A stretch of 64,000 nucleotides of DNA, taken from NCBI GenBank assembly GCA_020746835.1, contig JAGPNK010000014.1, forward strand, positions 979,616-1,043,615, written 5' to 3'. Position numbers and translations under genes: made by a program. The notes below the pieces were generated by a model. That model was given only the letters and a program-made list of their open reading frames with translations. It was not told the DNA's origin and ran no database searches. Origin of the DNA: Stachybotrys elegans. Lineage: Eukaryota; Ascomycota; Sordariomycetes; Hypocreales; Stachybotryaceae. This document shows, piece after piece, positions 36,014-47,692 of this stretch (position 1 is the stretch's first letter; the number at the start of each line of letters is the position of its first letter).

Positions 36014-39000
36014 GTCCAAGTTTGTTGGCTCCCTCGACTCGAACCTGGTGATGTCAGCCGCACCAAGCAATCCGATCCCCGCGGGCCTGGCTGGCGGTTC
36101 ATCATAAAAAGTGGCCACTGCACAAAACCACGGTCCCTTTAATACCGTGCATTGCCTTCTAACGAATAACATTTGCTATGGACCAATTGTGCGCGCCGGT
36201 AATCGAGACATCAAGGGAGGCGGCCACAGTTAATTCTGATTCGCCAGCAATGGAAGGGGGAGAGCCGTGACAGTGGTAGGGCTGCAAGGGAAGAACGGCG
36301 AAGTGTATAAATAGCACCAGCAACGCCCATAGAATCTGGGAGAACAAGCTACTGTACCCTCTTTGAATAAGACCCTGCTCGCCGTGACCACATCCTCTGC
36401 CATAGCTGTGACGCGCATTGCGATGCAATTTAATGTTAACTTGTCATATCATGAAGACCACCGTTCAACCTCTGAGGCTGTGGCAATCCTGAGTATATTG
36501 CCATGTGCCCAAGGGAAGATCACTAGCAAAGCAAATATCCCCATCAGCATACCAAACGGTTTAGCTCCTCCAAATTTCTGTACCCGTTTTGCAACCAAGG
36601 ACCGTGCAAAAGCGATACCAGCTCTCGTGAAAGTGGAATATTCGTGAGAGCGTGCTCCGTCGCCGGTCCATGGCGGCGGCCTGGAAGTTGCTCGGGAGGA
36701 CCAAGAAGCTGAGCATGCTCTCGAAGGCACAGGCGGCCCGTGCAAGCCGGAACCATCCAATGCGAAAGCCAATGGCCACTAAAATACCTGCAATATCACG
36801 CACCCTAAACATAACAACAGCTTAATCTCGCCCGAAGTTGCCTCAGCTGCAAGAACCCTGGTTGATCAACGCATCTTCGGCCTTCCGGCTGACTCCATTC
36901 TCCGCCACCCACCGAGCTCCTAACATCTGTGCTATACTTCCGTATCTCGACTCGTCGACATTACAGTCCTCACCAGCTGTGAAATGCTAAATCCTCGTCT
37001 CAACGCAGCCAAGACGATTGGATGGGAGGCTTGCTGCTACATGCACTTGCAATTTGTGGGCTGACATGTGTCGGCCCCTGGGCCAGCGTTGCAGACGCGG
37101 AAAGAGTAGTTGTAGAGGTAGTTTCGCTAACCCACGTAGGTAACCTATAAATACACACAACGGCTATTCTCTGCATATATCACGATAGTTGGCAGGCTCA
37201 TCTTGAGGCATACTAGTCAACATTCCTAAAGAACTAGGTCCGGCCGGGATAAAACCGCTCCAAGGAAAGATCATAAATGACAATGTCTTGCAAGTTAGTC
37301 CGTCATCCTCCGTCACTTCTATACTGCCTGTCCAAGCAGGCAATATGTCATCCTGCGATGGCAAATGATTATAAAGCAACCGTGAGTTCAGAAATTATAT
37401 TACCAGGGTAGGGAGAGTAGGATCTGGTAGTTGGGCTTACGTTGGCTGCCCTCGTACTACCCTCCACAGTACCTTGACCAGTCCTGAAGCTCCTAAGGAC
37501 GAAAGTGTCCCGTAGGTATCTCTGTAACATTCCTAGAGGCATGCTCAAGACAAGTGGTGGCCTACTCGGGTTCGAGTCCCGTGTCCTCCAAACTGACTCT
37601 TATAACTCGAGCCAGATCACAGCCACACGAAGACTCCTACTGATATGAGACTGAAATAAATGGCCCAAGATGTATTCAGTGCAATCGTCTCGTGTTCTGC
37701 ATGTCGTTTTTATTGTGGCTCGGCGTTGGGCTAGACCGCACAGCAGACGGCAAATTGTGGCCTTGTCCTCGTGCGCCACTGGGATAAAGCTGAGGCCTGG
37801 CCTTCCACTATAAGTGTTTACTGGGAGAGGCGCTCCATATGTACCCTTTGCAACACCTCTAGCTTGGGTATATAGTAGTCGAAAGCGAAACATTGGTGCA
37901 GTTCTCGTTGACGGCCTGGTCATCAAGTGAGGCCAAGCGTACCATCACAGGTTGCAGTAGTCTCCCTCGTACCATCTGCGCACTGTTGGTACGGTGCTAC
38001 GCTGGTTGGAATCGTGATGGGAGCCGGTTCGATGGGGTGGTTGTGCCAAGTCATCAACCATTTCAGCCAGGTTGTAGCAGCCCGCATCAATGGGCTGTCA
38101 TAGCTGACATATCCCAAGCTGATTCTACTAGCTCATGCAAGATATGAGTAATTTCGGCGGAGTAAACTACTTGCAGGGTTCCAGTCTTTGAATTGCGGCT
38201 CAGCAATGTGAAACTTGCAATCGATGTGCATATCATTCTTGGCACCCTGTAAACATGACCCCCGGGGGCAAGTCAACGCAAGCTGACTTGAGGGCATTGT
38301 CCGTCAGGAGTCAGCCAGCCAATGCTTTGAGATGTCGTGACTGAGTTACAGTCATCATCTGGGCTTGGTAAGTGACTCCGGGAGGTAGGACATTTCTGCC
38401 TTGTTGGATTGCTTTTAACAGGGTAAAGATAACTACAAAACAGACTGAGGGCGTTTCTTCAAAGGTGCGCCTTGAATGCCGCAGCTGGACGTTTCAACTC
38501 TTAGGCCGAATTTTCCTGGAAATCCAATCCCATGCAATGTGAGACCCAGCTTAGCAGGCCTTGATCGCAAGGGTTCGATATCACAGGAGCGAGATCGCCA
38601 CCAGCAGCAAGTCCATTTGGTACATTCGGTATCTTGATCCAGATTAATAGTAGGCCTTGCATCCATAACAGAAGCTGTGATTGTATTGGATCATCTCATA
38701 AAGAGCGCCACGGGTTCATAAATGTCATGGCTAGCCCTTGTGTCGTCCTAGCAAGCAAAGACAATGTCACCACGATATTTGGTTAAAGATGCCGCACACC
38801 TGGGTCATATATTCAACTCCGTTGTAGAATAAGATGTACCTGCCTGCAGAACCGGCACTGCATGGACGCAGTCCACGCTGGCCAGAAGGCACCTTGACCG
38901 GCCGACCTATTCCCTCGGGGGCAGTCTGCTCCGTGAAGAATCGAGTGGCATGGGATAGATGATTGACGGAAAGCTTCAAGACCGACGTCTGCAAGATATT

Positions 39001-39107
39001 TGCCGTGAGACTAGGGGCCATGATGAGAAAAGGGTTGAGTTCAATGCAGTTCAAACAGGACCATTGCAGTTGTGAGAAACAATTATTTCTCGGCATATGT
39101 TCTTCTA
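36014..39107. other. Gene-free stretch
   Basis: Three kilobases with short frames. Minus-strand frames at 36159-36812 are hydrophobic (GMLMGIFALLVIFPWAHG; LWALLVLFIHFAVLPLQP) and might be exons of a decayed membrane protein, but no family is evident. A tRNA-like segment lies at 37493-37590. Confidence 0.35.
37493..37590 (+). other. tRNA-Leu(CAA)-like sequence, probably degenerate
   Basis: The 3' half looks like a tRNA: T-arm TCGGGTTCGAGTCCCGT with an intact B-box, then GTCCTCC-A as the 3' acceptor strand, and a loop CTCAAGA (anticodon CAA) 5' of it. A 5' acceptor TAAGGAC pairs at five of seven positions, and the A-box region TGTCCCGTAGG is poor. No clear T-run terminator follows. It could be a tRNA pseudogene or a SINE head. 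Confidence 0.35.
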
Positions 39108-39274
39108 TGCCGCTGCTGCAGCCCCCTCATTGTTGTCTGGCTCCGGCCAACGGGAGATGTCGTCTAACGATCCCTTTATTGTTTGACACTGTTCTTTAGT
39201 CCCGCAGGTAGCAAGGCCACTATTGTTCGTATATACTATTGTTCTTTTTTTCTAAACTGGATGCACCTACTACA
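39108..39274 (+). mobile_element. LTR 3'-end fragment
   Basis: About 167 bp matching the last part of the LTR family, with the block GGTAGCAAGGCCACTATTGTTCG and the terminus GATGCACCTACTACA. Unlike the 28-kb copy its terminus is unmutated. Confidence 0.75.
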
Positions 39275-40604
39275 TCATGTCCTTCTACTGGCCGCTGGTA
39301 CGAGGATTGATACCTTGCCGATAAAATTAAGATATTAGATTATATTAAAGCTGCTAGGCAGGAGTTAGGGATGGAATCCCTTATGTACATGAGATAATGC
39401 AGTGATCGCTTTCACGTGCCATAATCAAAATTCGTATCCATCCTATACCATCGTCTTAATGGGGGTGGAATTATATGAGATCGGTAGTTGAGAGGCTGTG
39501 GACCCATGGTTGACGTGACTGAGTTGAGCCAATATTGTCATTTGCATGACTCGAACCAAAGATTTCCGTGACCATGCTATAAGAATAAGGATCTCCTTGA
39601 CAAATTGGTTGCGATTAGCCACTTGCAATGTAAGCCAGGGGCGGCATTCGCCTGCAGTCAAGCTCCATTTATCTTCAAGCCAACTTTGAGATGTTGTATT
39701 CTTCCCGACTCTGCAAGATTTAGCCTCAACTCCTCCTGTTCCAGGACCTCTGTCAATAACCTGAACGGCCATGACTCTGTTCCAGCGTTGCGATGGATTT
39801 ACCAAGGCAATTTCACATGTTATTCGTCAGAAAAGGCCAGTTTCTAACCACCGGCACCAAAAGAGCGAGATCTAGGTTCCGTCCTGCAATTATGTACAGC
39901 ATAGTCCCACCGAAGACCACGCACTTACGACGGACGAGTAATGCCAAAACAAGCCATGAATAGGATATACACACGAACATGGAACCTAGTTTTCCCGACC
40001 AAGGTGGAAGGAAGGTCGAACGGTCCAAGATCTAGACTTGATAGAGATTATGCCAGGGTCTTAGAATTCTCTTTCAGTTCTCTCATCACAGTGTCTTGTA
40101 GTCTTCCACAACTTCCAGTTACTGGCTATTGGGTCGATATGTTATTTCTTACCTTGGTTGAGGAGTGTCCTCCAAAGATGATTGGTACTTGCCATACTGT
40201 CTCGTTCCGGATTCTGTCCACGCAGGCCAGCAACCAAACACACATATACAGTAGATAAGAAGGTTGCGAGAACGTACAGATTGAGTAAGCTGATTCAGGA
40301 GGATATAAGAAATAAGGCTTACGAGTTTATATCTAGCTGACTGTTTAATCAAGATCAGTGATCCCCTGGGTCCAGTTTGCGCCGTGATGGACATTACTTC
40401 CCTTGCATACTCGTGAGGTAGCCGAATCAGATGATTACTCTTGTAATAAGCACTGTCCATGGAAAAATGATGTCTTAAACCCTCAATTTACAAGTTCCCA
40501 GTACTAAAGCGGTGAGGTGCTTGCTATGCCAGACTGGCGAGTGCAACTATGGGCCAGAAGTAATTGCATTGGCCGACTTGTATGATGCTTAGTTACTCAT
40601 GAAT
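39275..40604. other. Gene-free stretch
   Basis: Only short frames on both strands; no recognisable family or RNA. Confidence 0.4.
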
Positions 40605-40660
40605 GTGAGATTTCCCGTTCGTGTGCCCCAGTGGGATACAGACTAGTGACTTCGAGGAGG
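40605..40660 (-). mobile_element. Micro-insertion copy 2 (56 bp) with 13-bp duplications
   Basis: A 56-bp segment beginning GTGAGATTTCCCG is flanked by identical GTTACTCATGAAT at 40592-40604 and 40661-40673. It matches copy 1 over its whole length and the 3' part of copies 3 and 4. It lies in non-coding sequence. Confidence 0.85.
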
Positions 40661-41029
40661 GTTACTCATGAATTAGGCTCTGGAATGTCTCCAATGAGGT
40701 TTGCTGGAGTAGTTTCGAAGCCAATGCGGCTGGAAGATCCCAGCACTAGATATGCACGTTGCTAACAGAATCAGATGCGCTAATATCCATGCAAGAAGTT
40801 CAACGTGTTTGTTACCTGTCTTTAGAGTCCCAGTCATTCTAGGCTGACCACAATAGGTGCTGCTCGTCGTTTTTCTGTGAGGTTACTGACAACAATGTAA
40901 CCTCGTGTCAGGATACTTGCGAGCAGCCTGGGTGAACGAAAGGGCTTGTAATGAAATGTTATGTCCAAGCCTTAAACGAGCTTCAACAGACCTTTTCTAA
41001 CATTCAAGCCGTCCATTGATCAGATCCCT

Positions 41030-44000
41030 GCAGTGCTTTACCCCATCTGTTTTCGTTGGGTGGCATCACCCCGAGACTTCTAGTCATATCAAACCTGAAC
41101 TGGTTAGCAAGCTGGCAGCACTCAAGAGGAACTGGCTGGAAGGTCATGGCTATTTCATGATCCGGGTACCCTCAAACTGTCTTTCACGACATCACCAGCT
41201 CCAAGGCCAACCGCACCAAGTTCATTGCCTACTTGCTGAGTTTGTGTCAGTACGCATTTGATGGTGCGACTTTGACAAGGTTCGGAGCTTCTTTGTATCA
41301 TACGGGCTTTGCCAAATTAACACGACATGCAGGAATATCCGGTCCTCCACATCGCGGCGGCGCTCAAGAGTAAGAACCTACTCTGCTGCTTCATGAGCTA
41401 AGGCAGGCTAGCCAGCCTAGCTGACACATGGCCTGACCGAAGCTTAGCCTTTGTGACCCAGTGAAACAGACTACTCGCTCACAGCAACATGACGGAGCTC
41501 AAGATGGCTCGACTTGTACTAAAGCAATAATCCTCCAGGGGTCAATTTAGGCCTTGGCCTCTACGGTAGGTCGTTCCAGCTGTCTGATATTAAACCGGCT
41601 GTCTTTTCAAGGAGAGTGTGTCATCTGGAGCTATCCTTGGCCATCCAATTTTGGCACGGCTTAGACTCGCTGAGTTCGAAAAGTGTACGGGATTCGGGCA
41701 CACTCGCCTCTCGAGAAGAGGTCGACGTAAAGGAGTGCAGCCGTATTACGAGAAGAACATGAGATCAAGCAGATTGTCTGGGATCAAGAACAATGGGTTA
41801 GCTACGTGAGTAGTTCTTGCAGCAGCACCAACAGTCTTTCATAACTGAGACTTGGCTGTTATACGATAAGGAGATATTCAAGATCGACTTTGCCAACAGC
41901 CTAGGTCTCGGAGAACTCGTAAGTGGTCGGTGAGTGTACATGCAGTTTCTTGGAAAGAACTCATCATTGACGTGGCCTTGGATTTATCAAGACACGAACG
42001 ATTAAAGGCATGTCTTGTTGTGGATCAGACACGATGGCTTCGCAATACACGACAGCGAACGCAGCCACAAGTGTCAAGCTTCTCTCAATCGAATTTTCTG
42101 TTTTGCCAAGTGTCATCTATTGATTTGATACTTTCTTTATCATCAGAGGGAGCCTCCTCGAAGTCGCTGATCTGTATCCTATTGAGGCACACGAACGGGA
42201 AATCCCACATACACGACAGCGAATGACGCGGCATTTTGAAGACCTTGGGATTAGTCTTGTTACGTGACAGATTGTGGCGGTCACTGTACATTGGGCTATC
42301 CCCTTGAGTGTACGAAGGCTCCCTCAATGCCATGGACAGGGCTTTTGGCCAAAAGAAATGCAGAAAAAATCGTGACTTCGGTTTCCTAAGCAATTAGGCT
42401 ATAATAGAAGTCCCAGCATTCCTGCCAGGTACATAGAGCTATATCACATATATCAGAGCCTTTCTTAAGGAATCGAAGTTACTTTGCGTACTGACCTAAA
42501 TTGAGGGGTATATGGCTCGAATACGTTGAGGGAGCCTTCGTACACTCAAGGGGATAAAAAAGTGACCTCACAGTCTTGGGTAGGCATTTCACGGAAGCTG
42601 ACAGCGAGCTCTGCTGGCCGTTGACCAACTCTCGAACGAATCCAAGTGCACATGGCGTGGAACGTTAGTATTTACTTCTCACCCTTGTCCTCACATGCCC
42701 AAAGCTAATCATCCGTTAGGGCGTCATCGTGCAACGGAAGATGTCACGACGGCGTGTTGCTCCAGATGAACCGCTGGCCCCGCGCGTATTTTAAGACGGA
42801 AACAAGGCCTACTGCTGCAAAAGAATGCTGCTGGTCAGGCGCAGGCAACGATTGCAGGGTTGAGATTAACCCTAAGAGATTGGTCAATTTGCTGTGGCTA
42901 AGTTCAGACGTTGCTGGGACCTTGCTGTGTGCCATTGCCATATGACGAGCCTCTTGCCCTGATCTCAATGAAGCCGACATTGGTTTGCGAGAAATACTGC
43001 TTCCTCTGCAAGATCTTGACAAATGGAAGAACTACGAGTGGAAGGGGCCTGCATCCTGCTTCGACAACCACTGCGATGTCAACACCAACTTCAGCTTGCA
43101 ACCCACAAGTACGCTGTGGATAATCCTGCTCGCCACGGTTTGAGCATGATCGCATATTCCTGTAATCACTGAGGAGAGGAACCTTTCTTCCTGTTCCCTT
43201 GACCTCATCCGCCCACGGGCGAAAATGTGGACACAAAATTGATCTGAAGATTGATTACTTTGGTGCGATAGCGCCGATACCAACACAGAGAATGATGCTG
43301 CTCTCTGGTTTCACGTCGTGGCGCCGCCGGAGATCCAGACGTCGCTCGACAAGAGACGGATCCCACTGGTTTTCAACTGCAATGACGAGAGCGAGGAGGC
43401 GCAGGCAAATTGTATGTCCGAAGACAGCAACTGCAATCATATTCAGACGTCTGGCACCATCTCCAATGCCCAAGGGCTGGGCAAGTATGCCATCGCCATT
43501 GACATGACGCCCTCCAAATCAGACGCTGCCATCTCACATTCAGAACATGGACAGAAACGTGGACTCAGTCACGAGCCGACTGTTTACGATCTGACTTTTG
43601 ACTACAACTACGCCAGCATGCCTTGAGACGAATTGACTTTAGCAATCAGTAAGGCTACTGGGACAGCGTTGTGGCCGCTGCGACGGACAAAGCGCAAGGG
43701 TTTAGGAGCCACAAGCGCTGGCTCGAGAAGTGGCGCGACGATGCACCACAAATCTGCACAAACGACGGTTCGGCTCAGCTGGTTGAAGGAGCTGTTGCGT
43801 TGAAATCAAGGAAAATCGACACAACTACGAGGGTCTCTATCACTCTTTTTCAGGGGAATTGGCATACAGGGAGCCCCAACTTTGACGCAAATTGATGCTA
43901 TCGACACTGCTGGAATCAAGATGTCGAGCTCTTTTGGCTTCACACTCATTACTACGCTGGGACCGCCGCGCCGGACTTGAGCCAGTCTTTCCTACACTTC

Positions 44001-44120
44001 AACGAGGGTTTCATAGAAGCCGTCGTCACCATTGGACCTCAGCTCGTTCTGCGAGCCCGCCTGAAAGCTAGTGCTAAGAGTGCGGTCACCCTAGCAGACT
44101 GGGAGCCACGGCTTTGATCC
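41030..44120 (+). pseudogene. GH18 chitinase relic (killer-toxin-type), strongly decayed
   Basis: Patches in changing frames match the intact chitinase further right in the window: HDITSSKANRTKFIAYLLS (about 41190), the eroded catalytic site EYPGPPHRGG (41331-41360), DQEQWVSY (about 41790), KIDFANSLGLG (about 41880), then at 43318-43626 IQTSLDKRRIPLVFNCND and KYAIAIDMTPSK, followed by YDLTFDYNYASMP and GYWDSVVAAATDKAQGF (about 43655). The end (43940-44115) reads FGFTLITTLGPP and KASAKSAV. Many stops and shifts, and a 149-bp micro-insertion at 42060, show it is dead. It would have been a secreted chitinase with the same C-terminal architecture. Called as a separate, older copy, not a recent duplicate, because similarity to the intact gene is patchy. 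Confidence 0.75.
42060..42208 (+). mobile_element. Micro-insertion copy 3 (149 bp) with 15-bp duplications
   Basis: The insert (from CGCAGCCACAAGTG to GGGAAATCCCAC) is flanked by identical ATACACGACAGCGAA at 42045-42059 and 42209-42223. It shares its right end with copies 1 and 2 and a longer part with copy 4 (TCATCAGAGGGRGCCTYCTCG). It lies within the GH18 relic. Confidence 0.88.
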
Positions 44121-45129
44121 GTCGCTGCAAGATACTCCCAAGAGAGAAATGAACAAGAATGTTGATGCCTCTGTCGAAGCCTATACGGCTCACTTGATGA
44201 GAACTGTCATTCGGAATGAATTTTGACGAGTAGTTGAATTTGGAAGGATCAGACTTAGTTACTAATGGCTGGCTTAAGCGCTTCCTGCTTTTCCTTTAAT
44301 AGATGATTGAACAAGTTATAATGAAAGTGCTAGGTTGATTCAATTGGCATGGAGATTGTCAGTAATATTAAAAGGACCCTTGTTCCTAACCATGATGGAG
44401 AGTGGGAGCTGACCGACAGTGGAAGGAAAAGGGACACAATCGATGCGCCGCCCATGCTCAGCGCAACCCGCATATCGGCAGAGTGCAAAAGACCATTCCA
44501 CAAGACGCTGAGCAGGCGTGTGGTTCTGTATGGCTCGCTGTCGGTCCCCTAAGTCAGAGTAGCTCTGTCCTTATAGGGAGGTCCTGCAGGCCCTCCGAAC
44601 TATGCTACGTCGTTGCCGCCAATACGCTAAGGACAGGGATTTGTTGGAGCGACGCGACTTGGCAGTTTCTTGGCTTTGATTAGACTTTGCGAGTTCAACT
44701 GAGAGCTTCATATGTGGGATAAGCAAAGAGGTAAAAAAAACCTTAAAGCTAAAGCGTAGAGGTTAGAGGTACTGTTCAACCGCACTGCAGTTAAGGGCGG
44801 GAAGACATGCAAGAAGACAGTCAATCAAGTACACTTCAATTAATCAGAGGCACCCTACGGTTCAACAAAACTTTAGCTACGGCAGAAATAACATCATAGG
44901 GCTGGGTAGATCATGTCCTCCTATGCCTACTTGCCATTGTGCAGCGGCGAGATTAGACTAGCTACCCTTTATCCTGGACAGCTTGCTGATGACATTACGC
45001 TTAGCATCTCGCATGTTGTCTTGACTCCTATTAACGGCCGAGCTTACTAGAGATTCGGGCTATGCTGCCTCCTGGTTGAGATGTGTTTGAGGAACTTTCG
45101 AGATAGCTTTGCTATTGCTACAAAATCAC
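44121..45129. other. Gene-free stretch
   Basis: No gene recognised. It probably held the promoter of the HET gene that follows. Confidence 0.35.
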
Positions 45130-47373
45130 AGAGGAAACTGGACGACATAGTGGACGTACCTAGATCCGGACTTTGATGCGCGCCGTTACAATGTCAATGT
45201 CAACCAGGACACACGTCAGAATCCGCTAGCTTATGAGGCACTTTCGTATACCTGGGGATCGGAGACGGCGACAACAGAGTTGGCAAATATCGTCCCTGAC
45301 ATTGGTGGAACTGCCAATGGCCTATTCTCCGGAGACACTCATCATTCGTGATACCTTGGCTTCAGCTTTGTGCCTCTGAGATATGAGGATCGCCCATGCA
45401 CACTGTGGATCGATGCGATATGCATCAACCAGCGTAACAAAGAGGAGTGCAGTCAATGGGTAAAGCGAGCGGCGACTGTGTATACAGAAATGAGGAACGT
45501 GGTGCTATGGCTCGGCCTCCTGTCAACGGACAGCGCACTTGCTATACACGCACTCGACCTTCCCGCGCCCGACGCCACGGCGGCATCTTCTAGGCAATTG
45601 CAGTATGTAGCTGGAAAACTTTGACACCTACCGCAGCTATAAGCGTTAAGCTTTTCTCAATCAAGTGTATTTTCTAAGCAATTGTTATCTATTGGTCTAA
45701 TATCGTCTTTATCATCAGAGGGGGCCTTCTCGAAGTCACTGGTCTGTATCCCATTAGGGCATACAAATAGGAAATACACGCACTCGACTATTTGGGAAAC
45801 CAGGTTGTCTGGAATACTGATATGCGTATGCTTAGCGCGCCACAAGCCGAAAACACGGAATGGTATAGTCCGCAAACTATCCTACTGTACGACAAGTCGA
45901 CATGGCGGCTATCGATTGCTTGCTGCGCCGTCCATGGTTTACCCGTGTCTGAATTGTCCAAGAGCTGCATCTCCCACGTCGGGCTGCCTTTGTATGTGGC
46001 AAGGACAAGGTATCGCGGGAGAAGTTCTAGCGAGCTATGCTCACAATGGCCCAAAAACTCCAGCTCTATCCAGCCATTTTACGCGAGGTTGTGCGCTTTG
46101 TCATGAGGGTGACTGTGCCCATCCTCCCTACCGCAGGTATCTTGCACATCATGACCAGGACCTTTCAGGGAAAATGCGCAAATGACAGAGACGTCATTTA
46201 CGGAGCCCTTAGACTCTTCCCAGTGTCTTTTCGGGACAAAGTCACTGTGGATTACTCCCTTAGCACGCGAGACGTGTATGCCAATTTCCTGAGATGCCAC
46301 GTCTCGCACGTAGGCCGCTTGGAAATGCTTCGCGTTTGTGATCTGGGAACACGAAGACCGGACATGCCCAGCTGGGTGCCGGATTTCACTCGCTCTTCCA
46401 GTCTAAGTATAGAACGAGGGGCAACTTGGCAGGTTTGTGCAGGCTATTCGGCCTGCTACGTTTCCTCCCGGGCCCAAGCTCTCAAGGCCAGCGGCGTCCA
46501 CGCGGCCGTCATCCAAGCCGCTGGCAAAGTAGTCCCGGACAACAGGCACGAATCCAGCTCAACGTTTCTTGATACGGTCAGACCTATGCGTAGTCTCATG
46601 GACGACTTCCAGGAAACCGAAGCAGCAACCAAATTCGGCACTGGTTCCAGAGTTTCATGTGGACAGTCGTCTACCGCTTCTTGCAGGATCGCCTGCCTGA
46701 GTTTTATCGGTCCATTGAAGGGACTGGGGACGGAGATCAACGAATCAATCATCTTTGGGTTTGGAGATGTAGAAAATGCAGTGTAAGGGAGTCTTTCCTA
46801 TGTCGAGGACTATTGTATCAACATGCTATTAAAGAGAAGGGTAGAGGACCACGGAGGGTTTCTGGGGCCTTGGGCCTTCCACTACTCAAGCAGGTAAGCT
46901 ACCAACTAACTGAAGCGATGATTCCTGCTGAAGCTGACTGTACCAGGAGATGTTATCGTCTGTCTGCTGCGTTTCGATTGCCCGGTGGTGCTGCGGAGAA
47001 CAAACAGCAAAGGGTTGTTGTTGGTTGGGGAGTGCTTTGTCCCCGAGCTGGCAGACCTGCGAGCCTTTCTCGGCCCACTTCCCTCTCCTTGGAAAGTCAA
47101 TTCCATATGGAGAACATTGATGGAGCGGGTGTCTATAAGTATTTTGATACCAAGACGGGAGAAGATAGTGACCAGGATCCTCACATGGGTGGTCTCCCTG
47201 ATGACATGGAAGTCGTCCCCAGGGACGAATTTGAGAGAACAGTAGATGACCCCATCACATTCCAGTGTTACAGAAACAAAATCACGGGTGCTACGATGAC
47301 GTCGGATCCCATACTGACCACGGATGCCTTGATAGAAGCTGGAGTTCCCATTGTGGAATTCACTCTTGTCTAA
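45130..47373 (+). pseudogene. HET-domain protein, broken by insertion and Trp-to-stop changes
   Basis: The N-terminal HET domain reads LAYEALSYTWGSE (about 45230), PCTLWIDAICINQRNKEECS (45395-45455) and RNVVLWLGLLSTDSA. The frame is then cut by a 215-bp insert with 15-bp duplications; removing the insert plus one duplication joins IHALD to YLGNQVVW in frame. A frameshift follows near 45910. In the restored frame PWFTRV*IVQELHL has TGA at 45950-45952 and KF*RAML has TAG at 46028-46030, both at conserved Trp positions. From 46037 the frame is open to about 46785 (RDVIYGALRLFP, RRPDMPSWVPDF), then moves to VIVCLLRFDCPVVLR and ends MEVVPRDEFE..., stop at 47371-47373. The intact protein would sense non-self and trigger incompatibility death. 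Confidence 0.82.
45559..45773 (+). mobile_element. Micro-insertion copy 4 (215 bp, longest) with 15-bp duplications
   Basis: Flanked by identical ATACACGCACTCGAC at 45544-45558 and 45774-45788. Its right half aligns with copy 3 (TTAAGCTTTTCTCAATC, CATCAGAGGGGGCC, CACTGGTCTGTATCCCATTAGGGC). Its left 90 bp are unique in the window, so it is the least truncated copy. Confidence 0.88.
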
Positions 47374-47692
47374 TGAAGCTATCTGTTTCACCACGAATGA
47401 CGCCGAATGGCAGTCGTCTACAAACCGCTATTCTGCAGAGCTCGGCAGCGGCCGTTTCACTGCATTGCACCCGCTAGCTATGCTAGCACGAGAAGCGTAG
47501 ATTAGCTTTCCTAAAGCTGCAATATGTTTGCTTTTACCACTTGTCTAGAGACAGGGAGAAGATCTTCTCCCTACTTAGCCTAGGTATTAAGTTATGCTTA
47601 ATGGGTAATAAGGATAAGGGCTTTTACCTAGACTATAAGGCTTTAAATGAGTTAATAAGGCAACTTAGACAATGAATAAAACTTAAAATATA
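47374..47692. other. Short gene-free spacer
   Basis: Convergent spacer between the HET pseudogene and the F-box gene. It is AT-rich from 47500 on and probably holds the F-box gene 3' end. Confidence 0.4.
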
